This document shows positions 34,063 to 42,652 of a stretch of 64,000 nucleotides of DNA, piece by piece. This stretch comes from Pseudoalteromonas viridis (GTDB lineage Bacteria > Pseudomonadota > Gammaproteobacteria > Enterobacterales > Alteromonadaceae). Under the pieces are notes generated by a model. That model searched no databases and was not told where the DNA came from. It saw nothing but the letters and a program-made list of their open reading frames with translations. A program made the translations under genes and the position numbers. Each line of letters opens with the position of its first letter. The first letter of the stretch is position 1. The stretch spans positions 2,046,001 through 2,110,000 of the forward strand of contig NZ_CP072425.1 of the NCBI RefSeq assembly GCF_017742995.1. The letters run 5' to 3'.

Positions 34063-36858
34063 ATGGATTTCGGTGGTTTGCCCCAGGCACTCGGGCAGCT
34101 GGCAGAGCAACGCTGTCAGGCACTGTTTGCCCAACACACAACTAATCCGGCCGTACTCAGACTACTGGGATTGAGTGATTTTGCGTACCGTATTTTGCAG
34201 CGTCATCCACACTGGATTGATTGGCTGCTGGACAGCGAACAGATGCAACAAAGAACTTGTCCGCCACCGCTGACACAGCCGCTCTCGGAGCTAGATGAAG
34301 CGAGTTGCTTCAGACAGTTACGTGAGTATCGTCAGCGCTACTGGCTCAAGTTAATGTGGCTTGACCTGGTCGAGGGCAATCCGATTGCCGACAGCATCGC
34401 TTATCAGTCGCGCCTCAGCGAAGTGCTGATTGACTGGGCCAATCGCTGGGCACACGCCTGTGTGGCTAAAAGTAATGGTCAGGTCTGTGATGAACATCAG
34501 ACGCCAGTGCCTATGCTGGTACTGGGCATGGGTAAGCTGGGCGGCGGCGAGCTGAATTTCTCCTCGGACATTGACCTTATCTTTACCTATCCGTTTGCCA
34601 AACCCACCGAAGGCGGGCGGCGCAGTATAGAAGCACAGGTGTTTTACACTAAGGTGGCACAAAAGCTCATTGCTGCGCTTGATCAGTGTACCGCCGATGG
34701 CCAGGTGTTTCGGGTTGATATGCGCTTGCGCCCCTTTGGTGACAGTGGCCCGCTGGTGATGAGTTTTGCCGCGATGGAAGATTATTATCAGGATCAGGGT
34801 CGGGAGTGGGAGCGCTATGCCATGCTTAAGGCGCGTCTGCTTGGTGAGAAGAATCGCTACTGGGATGAATTTAAAACCCTGATCCGCCCCTTTGTGTTTC
34901 GCCGTTACATCGATTTTTCTGTTATTGAATCGCTGCGGAAAATGAAACATATGATCGCACAGGAAGTCAGGCGCAAAGGGCTGACCAATAACATCAAGCT
35001 GGGCGCCGGAGGGATCCGCGAAGTCGAATTTATTGTCCAGGCATTGCAAATGATCCGTGGTGGCCGTGAGCCGGAACTCCAAACGCCGTCGTTATTATCG
35101 GCCTTAGCACAGCTGCAAAACTTGTCTTTGATCCCAGCAGAAGTCGGCGAGGTGTTGTCTCATCAATATCTGTTACTGCGCCGAACCGAGCAGTATTTAC
35201 AGGCATTTGATGACTGTCAGACGCAAACCCTGCCAGAGGATGAACTGGGACAGCAACGCCTGAGCGTGTTGCTGGAATGCGCCAACTACAGTGAAGTGCT
35301 GGCTTTGTTAGAGCAGGCGCAAAAGGCAGTACGGGCTGAATTTACTCAGGTGATAGGTGAAGAGCCCGAGCTGGGCGAGGCGCTGGCGCCGGAATACGTC
35401 TCTGCCTGGGAGCAGCGTGACATCAGTTATCTGGAATCTCCGCTATCTGAGGCGGTCAGTGCTGCCTGGCAGCAATCTCTTAATGAGTTTCATCTGGGAC
35501 TGAGTAAAACCCAGATGGGCACACGCGGCAGAGATATACTGGATAAGCTGATGCCAGCCTTACTCAGTGAAATTACCCGTGCACCGGTTGCTGAAATTCT
35601 CGAGCGGGTGCTAAAAGTGATCCTGAAAATTGCCTCGCGCACCGCTTATCTCGAATTACTTTTTGAAAATCGCGGAGCGCTGCAACAACTTATCAAGTTG
35701 TGCGCGCACAGCGTCTGGATTGCAGAGCAGGTGGCCCGTTATCCTATCTTACTGGATGAGCTGATCGACCCCGCGGTGCTGTACCGGCCACTGCCGCTGA
35801 GTGCCTATTACAGCGAAGTACAACAGTATTTCTTGCGTATCGACAGCGAAGACCTGGAGCTACAGATGGAAGCGCTGCGCCAGTTTAAGCAAACGCAGGC
35901 ACTGCGCATTGCCGCAGCGGATGCCACCGGGGTACTGGATATTATGAAAGTCAGTGACCACCTGACCGCACTGGCTGAAGCCATTATTGCTAAAGCCGTT
36001 GACATTGCCTGGCAGCAAATGGTGAGCCGCTACGGGGCACCTGAGGGAGCCGATGCTGAGCATAAAGGCTTTGCTGTGGTGGCGTATGGTAAAGCGGGTG
36101 GGCTGGAGCTGGGCTATAACTCAGATCTCGATTTGGTATTTGTTCATAACCGCGATGGTAACAGTGTGACCACCGGGGAGAAGTCGATTTCATCCCGCCA
36201 GTTTTACCTGAAGCTGGCACAACGGCTGATGCATCTGTTTAACACCCGTACCAACTCCGGCATTTTGTACGAACTGGATACCCGATTGCGTCCGGAAGGT
36301 AATTCCGGGCTGCTGGCCATTAATATCGAAAGTTTTTACCAATATCAGCAGCAGCAGGCCTGGACCTGGGAGCATCAGGCGTTGGTACGTTCGCGCATGG
36401 TACTGGGAGAGGCTGAGCTGGTAACGCGTTTTGATGAAATTCGCCATGAGATACTCAGTCAGCATCGTGACAGCACTGAGCTGTGCAAAGACATTGTGGC
36501 AATGCGCCAGAAGATGCGCGGGCACCTGGATAAGAGCAACGAGGTGGAGTTTGATCTAAAACAGGGCGTGGGCGGGATGACAGATATTGAGTTTATTGCC
36601 CAGTATCTGGTGCTTAACTATGCCCAGGCTCACCCTGAACTGGCACGCTTCCCCGATAACATCCGGATCTTCGAAATGGCCCATCATGCTGGTGTGATAG
36701 ACAGCGCCACTCAGACGGCACTGACCGAGGCATACTGTGAGTTCCGTGATCGGTATCATCTGCACAGCCTGAATGCAGGCGGGCGGTGTGTGGCCATGCA
36801 TGAGGTGACTGAGCTGGTGGATTCAGTGAAGGTCGCCTGGCACGGTTTACTGGGTTAA
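34063..36858 (+). CDS. glnE: GlnE, bifunctional glutamine synthetase adenylyltransferase
   Basis: A 931-residue enzyme that adenylylates and deadenylylates glutamine synthetase in answer to PII. Both nucleotidyltransferase domains are intact: N-terminal LGMGKLGGGELNFSSDIDL (about 150-170) and C-terminal YGKAGGLELGYNSDLDLVF (about 675-693), each with the paired Asp. Length agrees with E. coli (946). Confidence 0.96.
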   Translation: MDFGGLPQALGQLAEQRCQALFAQHTTNPAVLRLLGLSDFAYRILQRHPHWIDWLLDSEQMQQRTCPPPLTQPLSELDEASCFRQLREYRQRYWLKLMWLDLVEGNPIADSIAYQSRLSEVLIDWANRWAHACVAKSNGQVCDEHQTPVPMLVLGMGKLGGGELNFSSDIDLIFTYPFAKPTEGGRRSIEAQVFYTKVAQKLIAALDQCTADGQVFRVDMRLRPFGDSGPLVMSFAAMEDYYQDQGREWERYAMLKARLLGEKNRYWDEFKTLIRPFVFRRYIDFSVIESLRKMKHMIAQEVRRKGLTNNIKLGAGGIREVEFIVQALQMIRGGREPELQTPSLLSALAQLQNLSLIPAEVGEVLSHQYLLLRRTEQYLQAFDDCQTQTLPEDELGQQRLSVLLECANYSEVLALLEQAQKAVRAEFTQVIGEEPELGEALAPEYVSAWEQRDISYLESPLSEAVSAAWQQSLNEFHLGLSKTQMGTRGRDILDKLMPALLSEITRAPVAEILERVLKVILKIASRTAYLELLFENRGALQQLIKLCAHSVWIAEQVARYPILLDELIDPAVLYRPLPLSAYYSEVQQYFLRIDSEDLELQMEALRQFKQTQALRIAAADATGVLDIMKVSDHLTALAEAIIAKAVDIAWQQMVSRYGAPEGADAEHKGFAVVAYGKAGGLELGYNSDLDLVFVHNRDGNSVTTGEKSISSRQFYLKLAQRLMHLFNTRTNSGILYELDTRLRPEGNSGLLAINIESFYQYQQQQAWTWEHQALVRSRMVLGEAELVTRFDEIRHEILSQHRDSTELCKDIVAMRQKMRGHLDKSNEVEFDLKQGVGGMTDIEFIAQYLVLNYAQAHPELARFPDNIRIFEMAHHAGVIDSATQTALTEAYCEFRDRYHLHSLNAGGRCVAMHEVTELVDSVKVAWHGLLG

Positions 36859-36863
36859 CAGTA

Positions 36864-36887
36864 CCGGAGCAAGGTGACTTGCTCCGG
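36864..36887. terminator. Perfect hairpin between glnE and the TcpQ-domain gene
   Basis: CCGGAGCAAG, loop GTGA, CTTGCTCCGG: ten perfect pairs between convergent genes. There is no T-run on either strand, so it may be an RNA-end stabiliser rather than an intrinsic terminator. Confidence 0.5.
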
Positions 36888-36896
36888 CTGACGCTA

Positions 36897-37505
36897 TCAT
36901 TTAGTCAGGCGTCGGCAGTTCTCGCGGACAAAACGAGATGGATTTTGGGTGATCACTGCTGCGCGCTGGCGATGACAAAAGAAGGTATAGACCTCGAATT
37001 CAAAGTCATCATTGATGGCGGTGCCAACCTGATACAGAGTAGATACAAAGTTAGTGTCGACACGGAAGTTATGTTTCACCACATAATCTTTGTCCAGATA
37101 CCAAAACAGCTCAACGTCTTCTTGCTTGGCATAGTTGGTCAGCACGCCACGCAGGGTCTCGCCGCTGTCAAAGCGCCGAGGTTGGATCTCACCGGTCCAG
37201 CGCTGCGGCGCGGGTTTGACCACCAGACCGCGCTGTGCGATGGCATCGTCCAGGGGGTAAGTGGGCTTGCCCAGCTCCAGGACGTATTTTTCCCGCTCGG
37301 TATTACGCTCCGTATAGTTGCGTTTGAAGCCTTCATAGAACTGGGTAAACCCGCGTGCGGCGGCATTGGTGGTATCACGAAACTCCATCGACGGAATATT
37401 GCCATACAAAAAGTAATAGGCGGCCCACACCAACAACACACCTAAAGATAAGTGCTTGGCCCAGAACCACAGGTTTGATAAGCGTTTTGAACGTTTTTTA
37501 GCCAT
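36897..37505 (-). CDS. TcpQ-domain (DUF/PF10671-like) membrane-anchored protein
   Basis: About 202 residues: a basic N-terminus (AKKRSKRLSNLWFWAKHLS), one membrane helix (LGVLLVWAAYYFLYG), and a periplasmic C-terminal domain with GETLRGVLTNYAKQEDVELF and WYLDKDYVVKHNF. This resembles the TcpQ C-terminal domain found in pilus-assembly proteins. I set the start at 37505 (MAKKRSK); an upstream in-frame ATG exists at 37520. Its neighbours are not pilus genes, so a link to pili is not supported here. Confidence 0.6.
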   Translation of the reverse strand: MAKKRSKRLSNLWFWAKHLSLGVLLVWAAYYFLYGNIPSMEFRDTTNAAARGFTQFYEGFKRNYTERNTEREKYVLELGKPTYPLDDAIAQRGLVVKPAPQRWTGEIQPRRFDSGETLRGVLTNYAKQEDVELFWYLDKDYVVKHNFRVDTNFVSTLYQVGTAINDDFEFEVYTFFCHRQRAAVITQNPSRFVRENCRRLTK

Positions 37506-37542
37506 ACTGTCACGACACACTTTATACTAACGATTGCTGACT

Positions 37543-38487
37543 CTACTTATAATACGATGGCGCGTGCTCATCCGGACGTGTTTTAAAGCGCCGGTGCAAC
37601 CACATATACTGTTCCGGGGCCTGCTCAATAGCTTGCTCCATACGCTGATTGACCCGGGTGACATCGCTACGCGGATCGTCACTCGGGAAGTCTGCCAGCG
37701 CCGGTTGGATCTCAATATGGTATTTACCACGGGCATCCCGGACGCCATGTAAGCTTAATGTCTCACAATTTTTGCTTCCTGCAAAGAGCAGTGTACCGGT
37801 TGTAGAGGCAGCGTCGGGCACCGCAAAGAAAGGTGCAAATTCGCAGCGGTTGCGGCCATAGTCCTGATCGGGCAGGTAATAGCAGAGTTTTTTGTTCTTC
37901 AATGCCTGTAACAAGCCTTTGACATCGCGTTTGCCAATCAGATACTCATTGGAGCGCAACCGGCCTTTGGTCATAAAGTATTCCATCAGCGGGTTGTTAT
38001 GCGGGCGATAAAACCCGATCCCCATTTGCGCAGTGCCCAGTACGCGACTTAGCATCTCCAGGTGCAGCATGTGGGGCACCAGTAAAAGTACGCCTTTGCC
38101 ATTGGCCTGCGCCTGTTCAATGTGCTCTATCCCTTTTACTGAGCCGACAACCCGGTTCATACGCCACTGAGGCCACCACCAGGCCATAGAGGTTTCGAAG
38201 GTAGCGATACCGGTATTTTCCATGTTTTTTAACACCATATCGGCACGTTGCTGTGCGTCCATGTCGGGAAAACACAAGCGTAAATTGACTTCAGCAATGC
38301 GGCGGCGCTTTTTTAACAGGCGGTGCACCAGGCGGCCGAGCATTTTTCCCAGCCACAGCTGAATGCCTTGTGGCAGCCAGGACAGGGCGTAGAGAAAAAA
38401 AACACTCAGCCAGGTTGGCCAGAATTTTGGGGCTAAAAATGCCAGCTTAAAGGTGGGGTTGTTAACCAAAGGTGCGCTCTCGTTCAA
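37543..38487 (-). CDS. lpxL: LpxL-type lipid A acyltransferase
   Basis: A 314-residue inner-membrane acyltransferase (HtrB/LpxL/LpxP family) that adds a secondary acyl chain to Kdo2-lipid IVA. The catalytic H-x4-E is in LLLVPHMLHLEML, and other conserved parts are IGFYRPHNNPLMEYFM and YYLPDQDYGRN. Whether it is the lauroyl or palmitoleoyl enzyme cannot be told. Confidence 0.88.
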   Translation of the reverse strand: MNESAPLVNNPTFKLAFLAPKFWPTWLSVFFLYALSWLPQGIQLWLGKMLGRLVHRLLKKRRRIAEVNLRLCFPDMDAQQRADMVLKNMENTGIATFETSMAWWWPQWRMNRVVGSVKGIEHIEQAQANGKGVLLLVPHMLHLEMLSRVLGTAQMGIGFYRPHNNPLMEYFMTKGRLRSNEYLIGKRDVKGLLQALKNKKLCYYLPDQDYGRNRCEFAPFFAVPDAASTTGTLLFAGSKNCETLSLHGVRDARGKYHIEIQPALADFPSDDPRSDVTRVNQRMEQAIEQAPEQYMWLHRRFKTRPDEHAPSYYK

Positions 38488-38588
38488 ACTTCAAAGGGTT
38501 AGTTTAGCGATATCGGCTGAGCAGCTCAAGAGACGGGCGATGAGCGTAGACCTGGTGTGACCTGTCTGGCGGGGTAAATTACAGGCAG

Positions 38589-38616
38589 AAAAAAACCGGT
38601 TTGCACCGGTTTTTTG
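38589..38616 (-). terminator. Terminator of tolC
   Basis: AAACCGGT, loop TTGC, ACCGGTTT with A- and T-runs on both sides, 20 bases beyond the tolC stop; it could also serve the opposite strand. Confidence 0.88.
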
Positions 38617-38634
38617 CTCGAGCTAAGCTAAGTA

Positions 38635-39981
38635 TTAGCCTGCGACTAAGCCCTTGTTGATGGCTTCTAAGTCGCTGCGGCTCAATGTGCCTGCTGCTTG
38701 TTTTAGCTTTAATGTAGACAGCACGTACTGGTAACGCAAATTTGCCAGGTTACGCTTAGCGCTGTACAGGTTTTGGGTGCTTATTAATACGTCAACAATG
38801 GTACGAGTACCCACTTCAAAGCCTGCTTCCGTTGCCTGCAGGGCGCTTTCTGCTGAAACAACTGCTTGCTCCAGTGCGCGGTAAGTTGCCACGTCAGACA
38901 TCACCTGGTTGTATGAGGTGATCACCGAGCGGGTAACGTTACGCATAGATGCTTCGAGGTCTTCGCTGGCGGCAACGTACAGGGCGCGTGCCTGATCGGT
39001 TGCTGCAACCGTTTTACCACCTGAATAGATAGGCACATTTAGTGTCAGGCCAATTCTGGTGCCATCGGTACGAGGTGACAGCTCGGCACCCTCAGTGTTA
39101 CCTAAAGAGTCAGAGTAAGTTGCATCCAGGCTCAACGTTGGATAGTGGCCAGCCTGTGCCAGCTCAATCTGATCTTGTGCAATGTCCAGCGCCGATTTAG
39201 CAACCTGCAAAGACAGGTTTTGCTCTTTCGCTGAAGCAATAAAATCGTTCGACTGTCTGCTCGGTTTTACCGTAGAAAAGCTCTCGGTATTGAGCTTGTC
39301 CAGTTTGGCATGGTATTTACCCGTGATGGTACGCAGGGTTTCGCGGGCCGTCTCAACGTTGTTCTGTGCCACGATTTCGTTGGCCACAGACTGGTCAAAC
39401 TGCGCCTGGGCTTCGTGTACGTCTGTGATTGCAGTCAGACCCACTTCGTAGCGTTGCTTGGTTTGCTCCAGCTGGCGCTCGATGGCGCGTTTTTCTGCCT
39501 GCACAAATTCCAGATTGTCCAGTGCGCTCAGTACGTCAAAGTAGCCCTGCGCGACACGAACAATCAGATCCTGTTGCTGCTGCTCGTAGCTGGTCAGTGC
39601 CTGCATCGCCTGTTTCTCGGCAATAGTCAGATTCTGCCAGGTCGCCATGCTAAAAATGGTCTGACTTAAGGTCACACTGCGGGTCAGTGAATCGCTCCAG
39701 GTATCAACCACAGTATAGCCGGTGGCATCGTTTTGACCGGATAAGGTAGTCTCACCATCGTTGTCGGTGTATTTCATTGAAAAACCCAATGAAGGCAATA
39801 GATCGCCTAATGCCGAATCCTGGGCATACTTTTGTGCGTCAGCCTGGGCCTTGGCCTTTAGTACCGTTGGGTCGTTTGCGGTGGCAATTTCGTACACTTG
39901 CAGCAGATCTTCTGCCTGTGAAGCCGTGCTGGACAGGGCGCAGGCTACACCGATAAACAGAGATAGAATGCTTTTTTTCAT
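38635..39981 (-). CDS. tolC: TolC, outer-membrane efflux channel
   Basis: A 448-residue trimeric outer-membrane channel for multidrug pumps and type I secretion. A signal peptide (MKKSILSLFIGVACALSSTA, SQA) is followed by two OEP repeats; RYEVGLTAITDVHEAQAQFD and GFEVGTRTIVDVLISTQNLY are the matching repeat motifs. I use the ATG at 39981 because it begins the signal peptide; AAGGA lies upstream. It diverges from nudF, the same arrangement as in E. coli. Confidence 0.95.
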   Translation of the reverse strand: MKKSILSLFIGVACALSSTASQAEDLLQVYEIATANDPTVLKAKAQADAQKYAQDSALGDLLPSLGFSMKYTDNDGETTLSGQNDATGYTVVDTWSDSLTRSVTLSQTIFSMATWQNLTIAEKQAMQALTSYEQQQQDLIVRVAQGYFDVLSALDNLEFVQAEKRAIERQLEQTKQRYEVGLTAITDVHEAQAQFDQSVANEIVAQNNVETARETLRTITGKYHAKLDKLNTESFSTVKPSRQSNDFIASAKEQNLSLQVAKSALDIAQDQIELAQAGHYPTLSLDATYSDSLGNTEGAELSPRTDGTRIGLTLNVPIYSGGKTVAATDQARALYVAASEDLEASMRNVTRSVITSYNQVMSDVATYRALEQAVVSAESALQATEAGFEVGTRTIVDVLISTQNLYSAKRNLANLRYQYVLSTLKLKQAAGTLSRSDLEAINKGLVAG

Positions 39982-40216
39982 TGTTTGCTCAGTCCTTAGA
40001 CAATTTTTAGTTGTCGGCATGTTACCTTGTTTTCGTCAATTACCATACAAGGAAAAGGGTAAATCAATCAGAACAAGTGTAACAGAATATAAAACTGTGC
40101 CACCTGACACTTCTGGCAGGTAACGAGCAGTAAAATAAGATAAAATTCGAGAACATCTATGATGGGGGTTTAGGGTTAAAAATTAAACCCCGATCACGAA
40201 AAAAATGGGGTGAAGC

Positions 40217-40846
40217 ATGAAACCAGTTGCACAATTTAATCATCAGGATGTGGTATTAGATGAGCCTGAGCGTTGTTATAACAAATTCTTTAAAATTGAC
40301 CTGTATCGCTTTAAGCATGCGCTGTTTGGCGGCGGTCAGTCGCAAACCATTTGTCGCGAAATTTTAGAGCGTGGCCATGCCGTGGCGGTGTTGCCTTACG
40401 ACCCAGCCACCGATCAGGTGTTACTGATTGAACAGATCCGTATCGGAGCACTGGCAACCAAAGATTCGCCCTGGCTGCTGGAATGCATTGCAGGTATGGC
40501 CGAGGGGAGTCAGGATTATGAAGGGGTGGTGCGCAAAGAAGCGATGGAAGAGGCCGGTCTGGCATTGGATGAATTGCATTATATGACATCGTATTTATCC
40601 AGCCCGGGCGGTTCAACGGAGCGTTTATACCTTTATCTGGCCAAGGCGGACCTGAGTCAGGCGGGAGGGATCTATGGTTTGCCCGAAGAAGGCGAAGACA
40701 TTAAAGTACACGTTATGCCCTTTAGTGAGGCCTTAACGCGGCTCGAAAATGAGGAAATAGATAACGCTGCGACGGTGATTAGTCTACAATGGTTGGCGTT
40801 ACACAAAGCCAAAATGCTGGCGCAGTGGCACGCTCAGCCGATTTAA
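40217..40846 (+). CDS. nudF: NudF, ADP-ribose pyrophosphatase (Nudix)
   Basis: A 209-residue Nudix hydrolase acting on ADP-ribose. The Nudix box reads GMAEGSQDYEGVVRKEAMEE then AGL (about residues 95-117). The metal-binding glutamates of the EAMEE core are intact, but the first Glu of the consensus is Gln and the Arg before EAMEE is Lys. Order nudF-yqiB-cpdA-yqiA-parE is the conserved gammaproteobacterial operon. Confidence 0.92.
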   Translation: MKPVAQFNHQDVVLDEPERCYNKFFKIDLYRFKHALFGGGQSQTICREILERGHAVAVLPYDPATDQVLLIEQIRIGALATKDSPWLLECIAGMAEGSQDYEGVVRKEAMEEAGLALDELHYMTSYLSSPGGSTERLYLYLAKADLSQAGGIYGLPEEGEDIKVHVMPFSEALTRLENEEIDNAATVISLQWLALHKAKMLAQWHAQPI

Positions 40847-40870
40847 AGTGAGGTTGTTTTACACCCGGTT

Positions 40871-41311
40871 ATGCAAAAAGAGTACATCCAGTCTTTACCC
40901 AAATACATCACCTTGTGCGAGCGCAATTATTTGCGGGCGCTAAAACTGCTACCTGAAGAATCATTGGGTAACAGTCGTGAGCTTCATCTGGGCTCAGCCA
41001 GTTATCAGATCCGCATTGATGGCATTGCGCGTTACACCACAGACATTGCTGTGGTGCAGAAACAGCAGATCAGCGCCCATCTGGATGATTTTGCTTTGTC
41101 TGTGCGCTTGTACCACGATGCCAAAGTGGCTGAAGTGATCCACCACGACTTTCATCAGCGCATTAAACCGTCTTACCGCTATCCTAATCCGGATATGCAC
41201 CATAAAGACGAAAAATATCAGCTTAACGCCTTTTTGGCCGACTGGTTAATGGCTTGTCTGGAAAGCGGCCGGGTGCCACTCAACTGGGACGTCAACAATG
41301 GCCTGGTTTAA
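40871..41311 (+). CDS. yqiB: DUF1249 family protein (YqiB)
   Basis: A 146-residue cytosolic protein of unknown function, recognised by YHDAKVAEVIHHDFHQRIK and the C-terminal NAFLADWLMACLESG. It is always found between nudF and cpdA in related genomes. Its end overlaps cpdA by 14 bases. Confidence 0.9.
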   Translation: MQKEYIQSLPKYITLCERNYLRALKLLPEESLGNSRELHLGSASYQIRIDGIARYTTDIAVVQKQQISAHLDDFALSVRLYHDAKVAEVIHHDFHQRIKPSYRYPNPDMHHKDEKYQLNAFLADWLMACLESGRVPLNWDVNNGLV

Positions 41312-42071
41312 GCAATCACATCAGTTCAGCGGTGCAGAGTTGCGCCTTGCGCATATTACAGACAGCCATCTGTTTGGCAGCCGTGAGGGCTGCTATTTTG
41401 AGGTCAATACGGCAGCACACTTTATCAGCGTACTCGATGCCCTGGCCGGGGAAGCGCTCGATGGCGTGGTGTTTGGTGGTGACCTAACTCAGGATCACAG
41501 CGCCGAGTCTTATACGCTGTTTGCCGAACTGGTGGCGCAATCGTCGCTCGACTGTCCGCTATTTTGGGTACCGGGTAATCACGATGATCTCACGATGTTG
41601 GCGCAGATCAGCGAGGGACAGATCAGTGCCGCCAAGCATTTACAATGCGAGCAGGGTGACATTTTGCTGCTGAACAGCAAAGGCCCCACGCCCGCAGGCT
41701 GGTGCGAGGCTGCACACCTGGCTGAGCTTGAGGCAGTGCTCTGCGAAGCATCAAGACCGGTATTGGCATTTTGTCATCATCATCCGATCCCGATTGACGG
41801 CTACCTGGATAAGCATATGCTGGAAAACGGCCCTCAGCTACTCAATGTGCTGGTCGACAGTCAGCGTGTTGAGGCACTCATTCATGGCCATGTGCACCAT
41901 GCCTATGCGCAGTCGTTTCGTAGTTTGCCTGTGTATGCCACACCGGCGACGTCTATCCAGTTTGCAAAAAACACCGCAGACTGGCAGCAGCATAATTTAG
42001 GGCCTGCCTATCGACTGGTTCACTGGAGCGCAAAAGGTTTGCACACTGAGGTGAAATGGCTCGCAAATTAA
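41298..42071 (+). CDS. cpdA: CpdA, 3',5'-cyclic AMP phosphodiesterase
   Basis: A 257-residue calcineurin-like metallophosphoesterase that hydrolyses cAMP. All five metal motifs are seen: ITDSHLFG, GGDLTQD, VPGNHDD, FCHHHPIP and IHGHVHHAY. It overlaps yqiB before and yqiA after it, so translation is coupled. Confidence 0.94.
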   Translation: MAWFKQSHQFSGAELRLAHITDSHLFGSREGCYFEVNTAAHFISVLDALAGEALDGVVFGGDLTQDHSAESYTLFAELVAQSSLDCPLFWVPGNHDDLTMLAQISEGQISAAKHLQCEQGDILLLNSKGPTPAGWCEAAHLAELEAVLCEASRPVLAFCHHHPIPIDGYLDKHMLENGPQLLNVLVDSQRVEALIHGHVHHAYAQSFRSLPVYATPATSIQFAKNTADWQQHNLGPAYRLVHWSAKGLHTEVKWLAN

Positions 42072-42652
42072 TCTATATCCATGGCTTTAACAGCTCAGAG
42101 CAGTCCTTTAAGGCGCAACAATTAGGTCAGTGGCTTGCGCAACAGTCGTTTGCGTGTACTTATCTGACGCCTCGTTTGCATTACGACCCGGCCATTGCCA
42201 TTGTCCAGCTTGAACACTTGCTGGATGCAGATACTGCGCTGGTTGGTAGCTCTTTGGGTGGCTATTACGCCACCTACTTGTCGCAGCAACATGGCTTGCG
42301 CGCTGTGGTGGTGAATCCGGCAGTGCGCCCGTTTGAATTGTTGCATGACTATCTTGGACCTCAGTATAATCCCTACCAGCAACAGCATTACACGTTGACG
42401 CATCAGCATGTTGAAACTCTGCGTCAGCTCTACGTTGAGTCACTGCACTCACCAGAAAATATTTTATTGCTACAACAAAGCGGCGATGAAGTGTTACCCT
42501 ATCAACAGGCTGTAAATTACTTCAGCGCCAGCCCCAGTCATATTGAGTTTGGCGGGGACCATAGTTTTATTGGTTTTGAGCGGTACTTTGACACCCTTGT
42601 CAGGTTTCTCGAAATCACCAACACGAACAAAGAAAGTCAGATCCAATTATGA
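42056..42652 (+). CDS. yqiA: YqiA, small alpha/beta-hydrolase esterase
   Basis: A 198-residue esterase of the UPF0227/YqiA family. IYIHGFNSSEQSFKA contains the oxyanion region, LVGSSLGGYYATYL the nucleophilic Ser, and EFGGDHSFIGFE the catalytic His. It overlaps cpdA by 16 bases and parE by four. Confidence 0.92.
   Translation: MARKLIYIHGFNSSEQSFKAQQLGQWLAQQSFACTYLTPRLHYDPAIAIVQLEHLLDADTALVGSSLGGYYATYLSQQHGLRAVVVNPAVRPFELLHDYLGPQYNPYQQQHYTLTHQHVETLRQLYVESLHSPENILLLQQSGDEVLPYQQAVNYFSASPSHIEFGGDHSFIGFERYFDTLVRFLEITNTNKESQIQL

Noticed and set aside
34351..35082. 243-codon frame antisense to glnE
   Set aside because: It lies inside the intact N-terminal adenylyltransferase domain of glnE; no ribosome site or family features.
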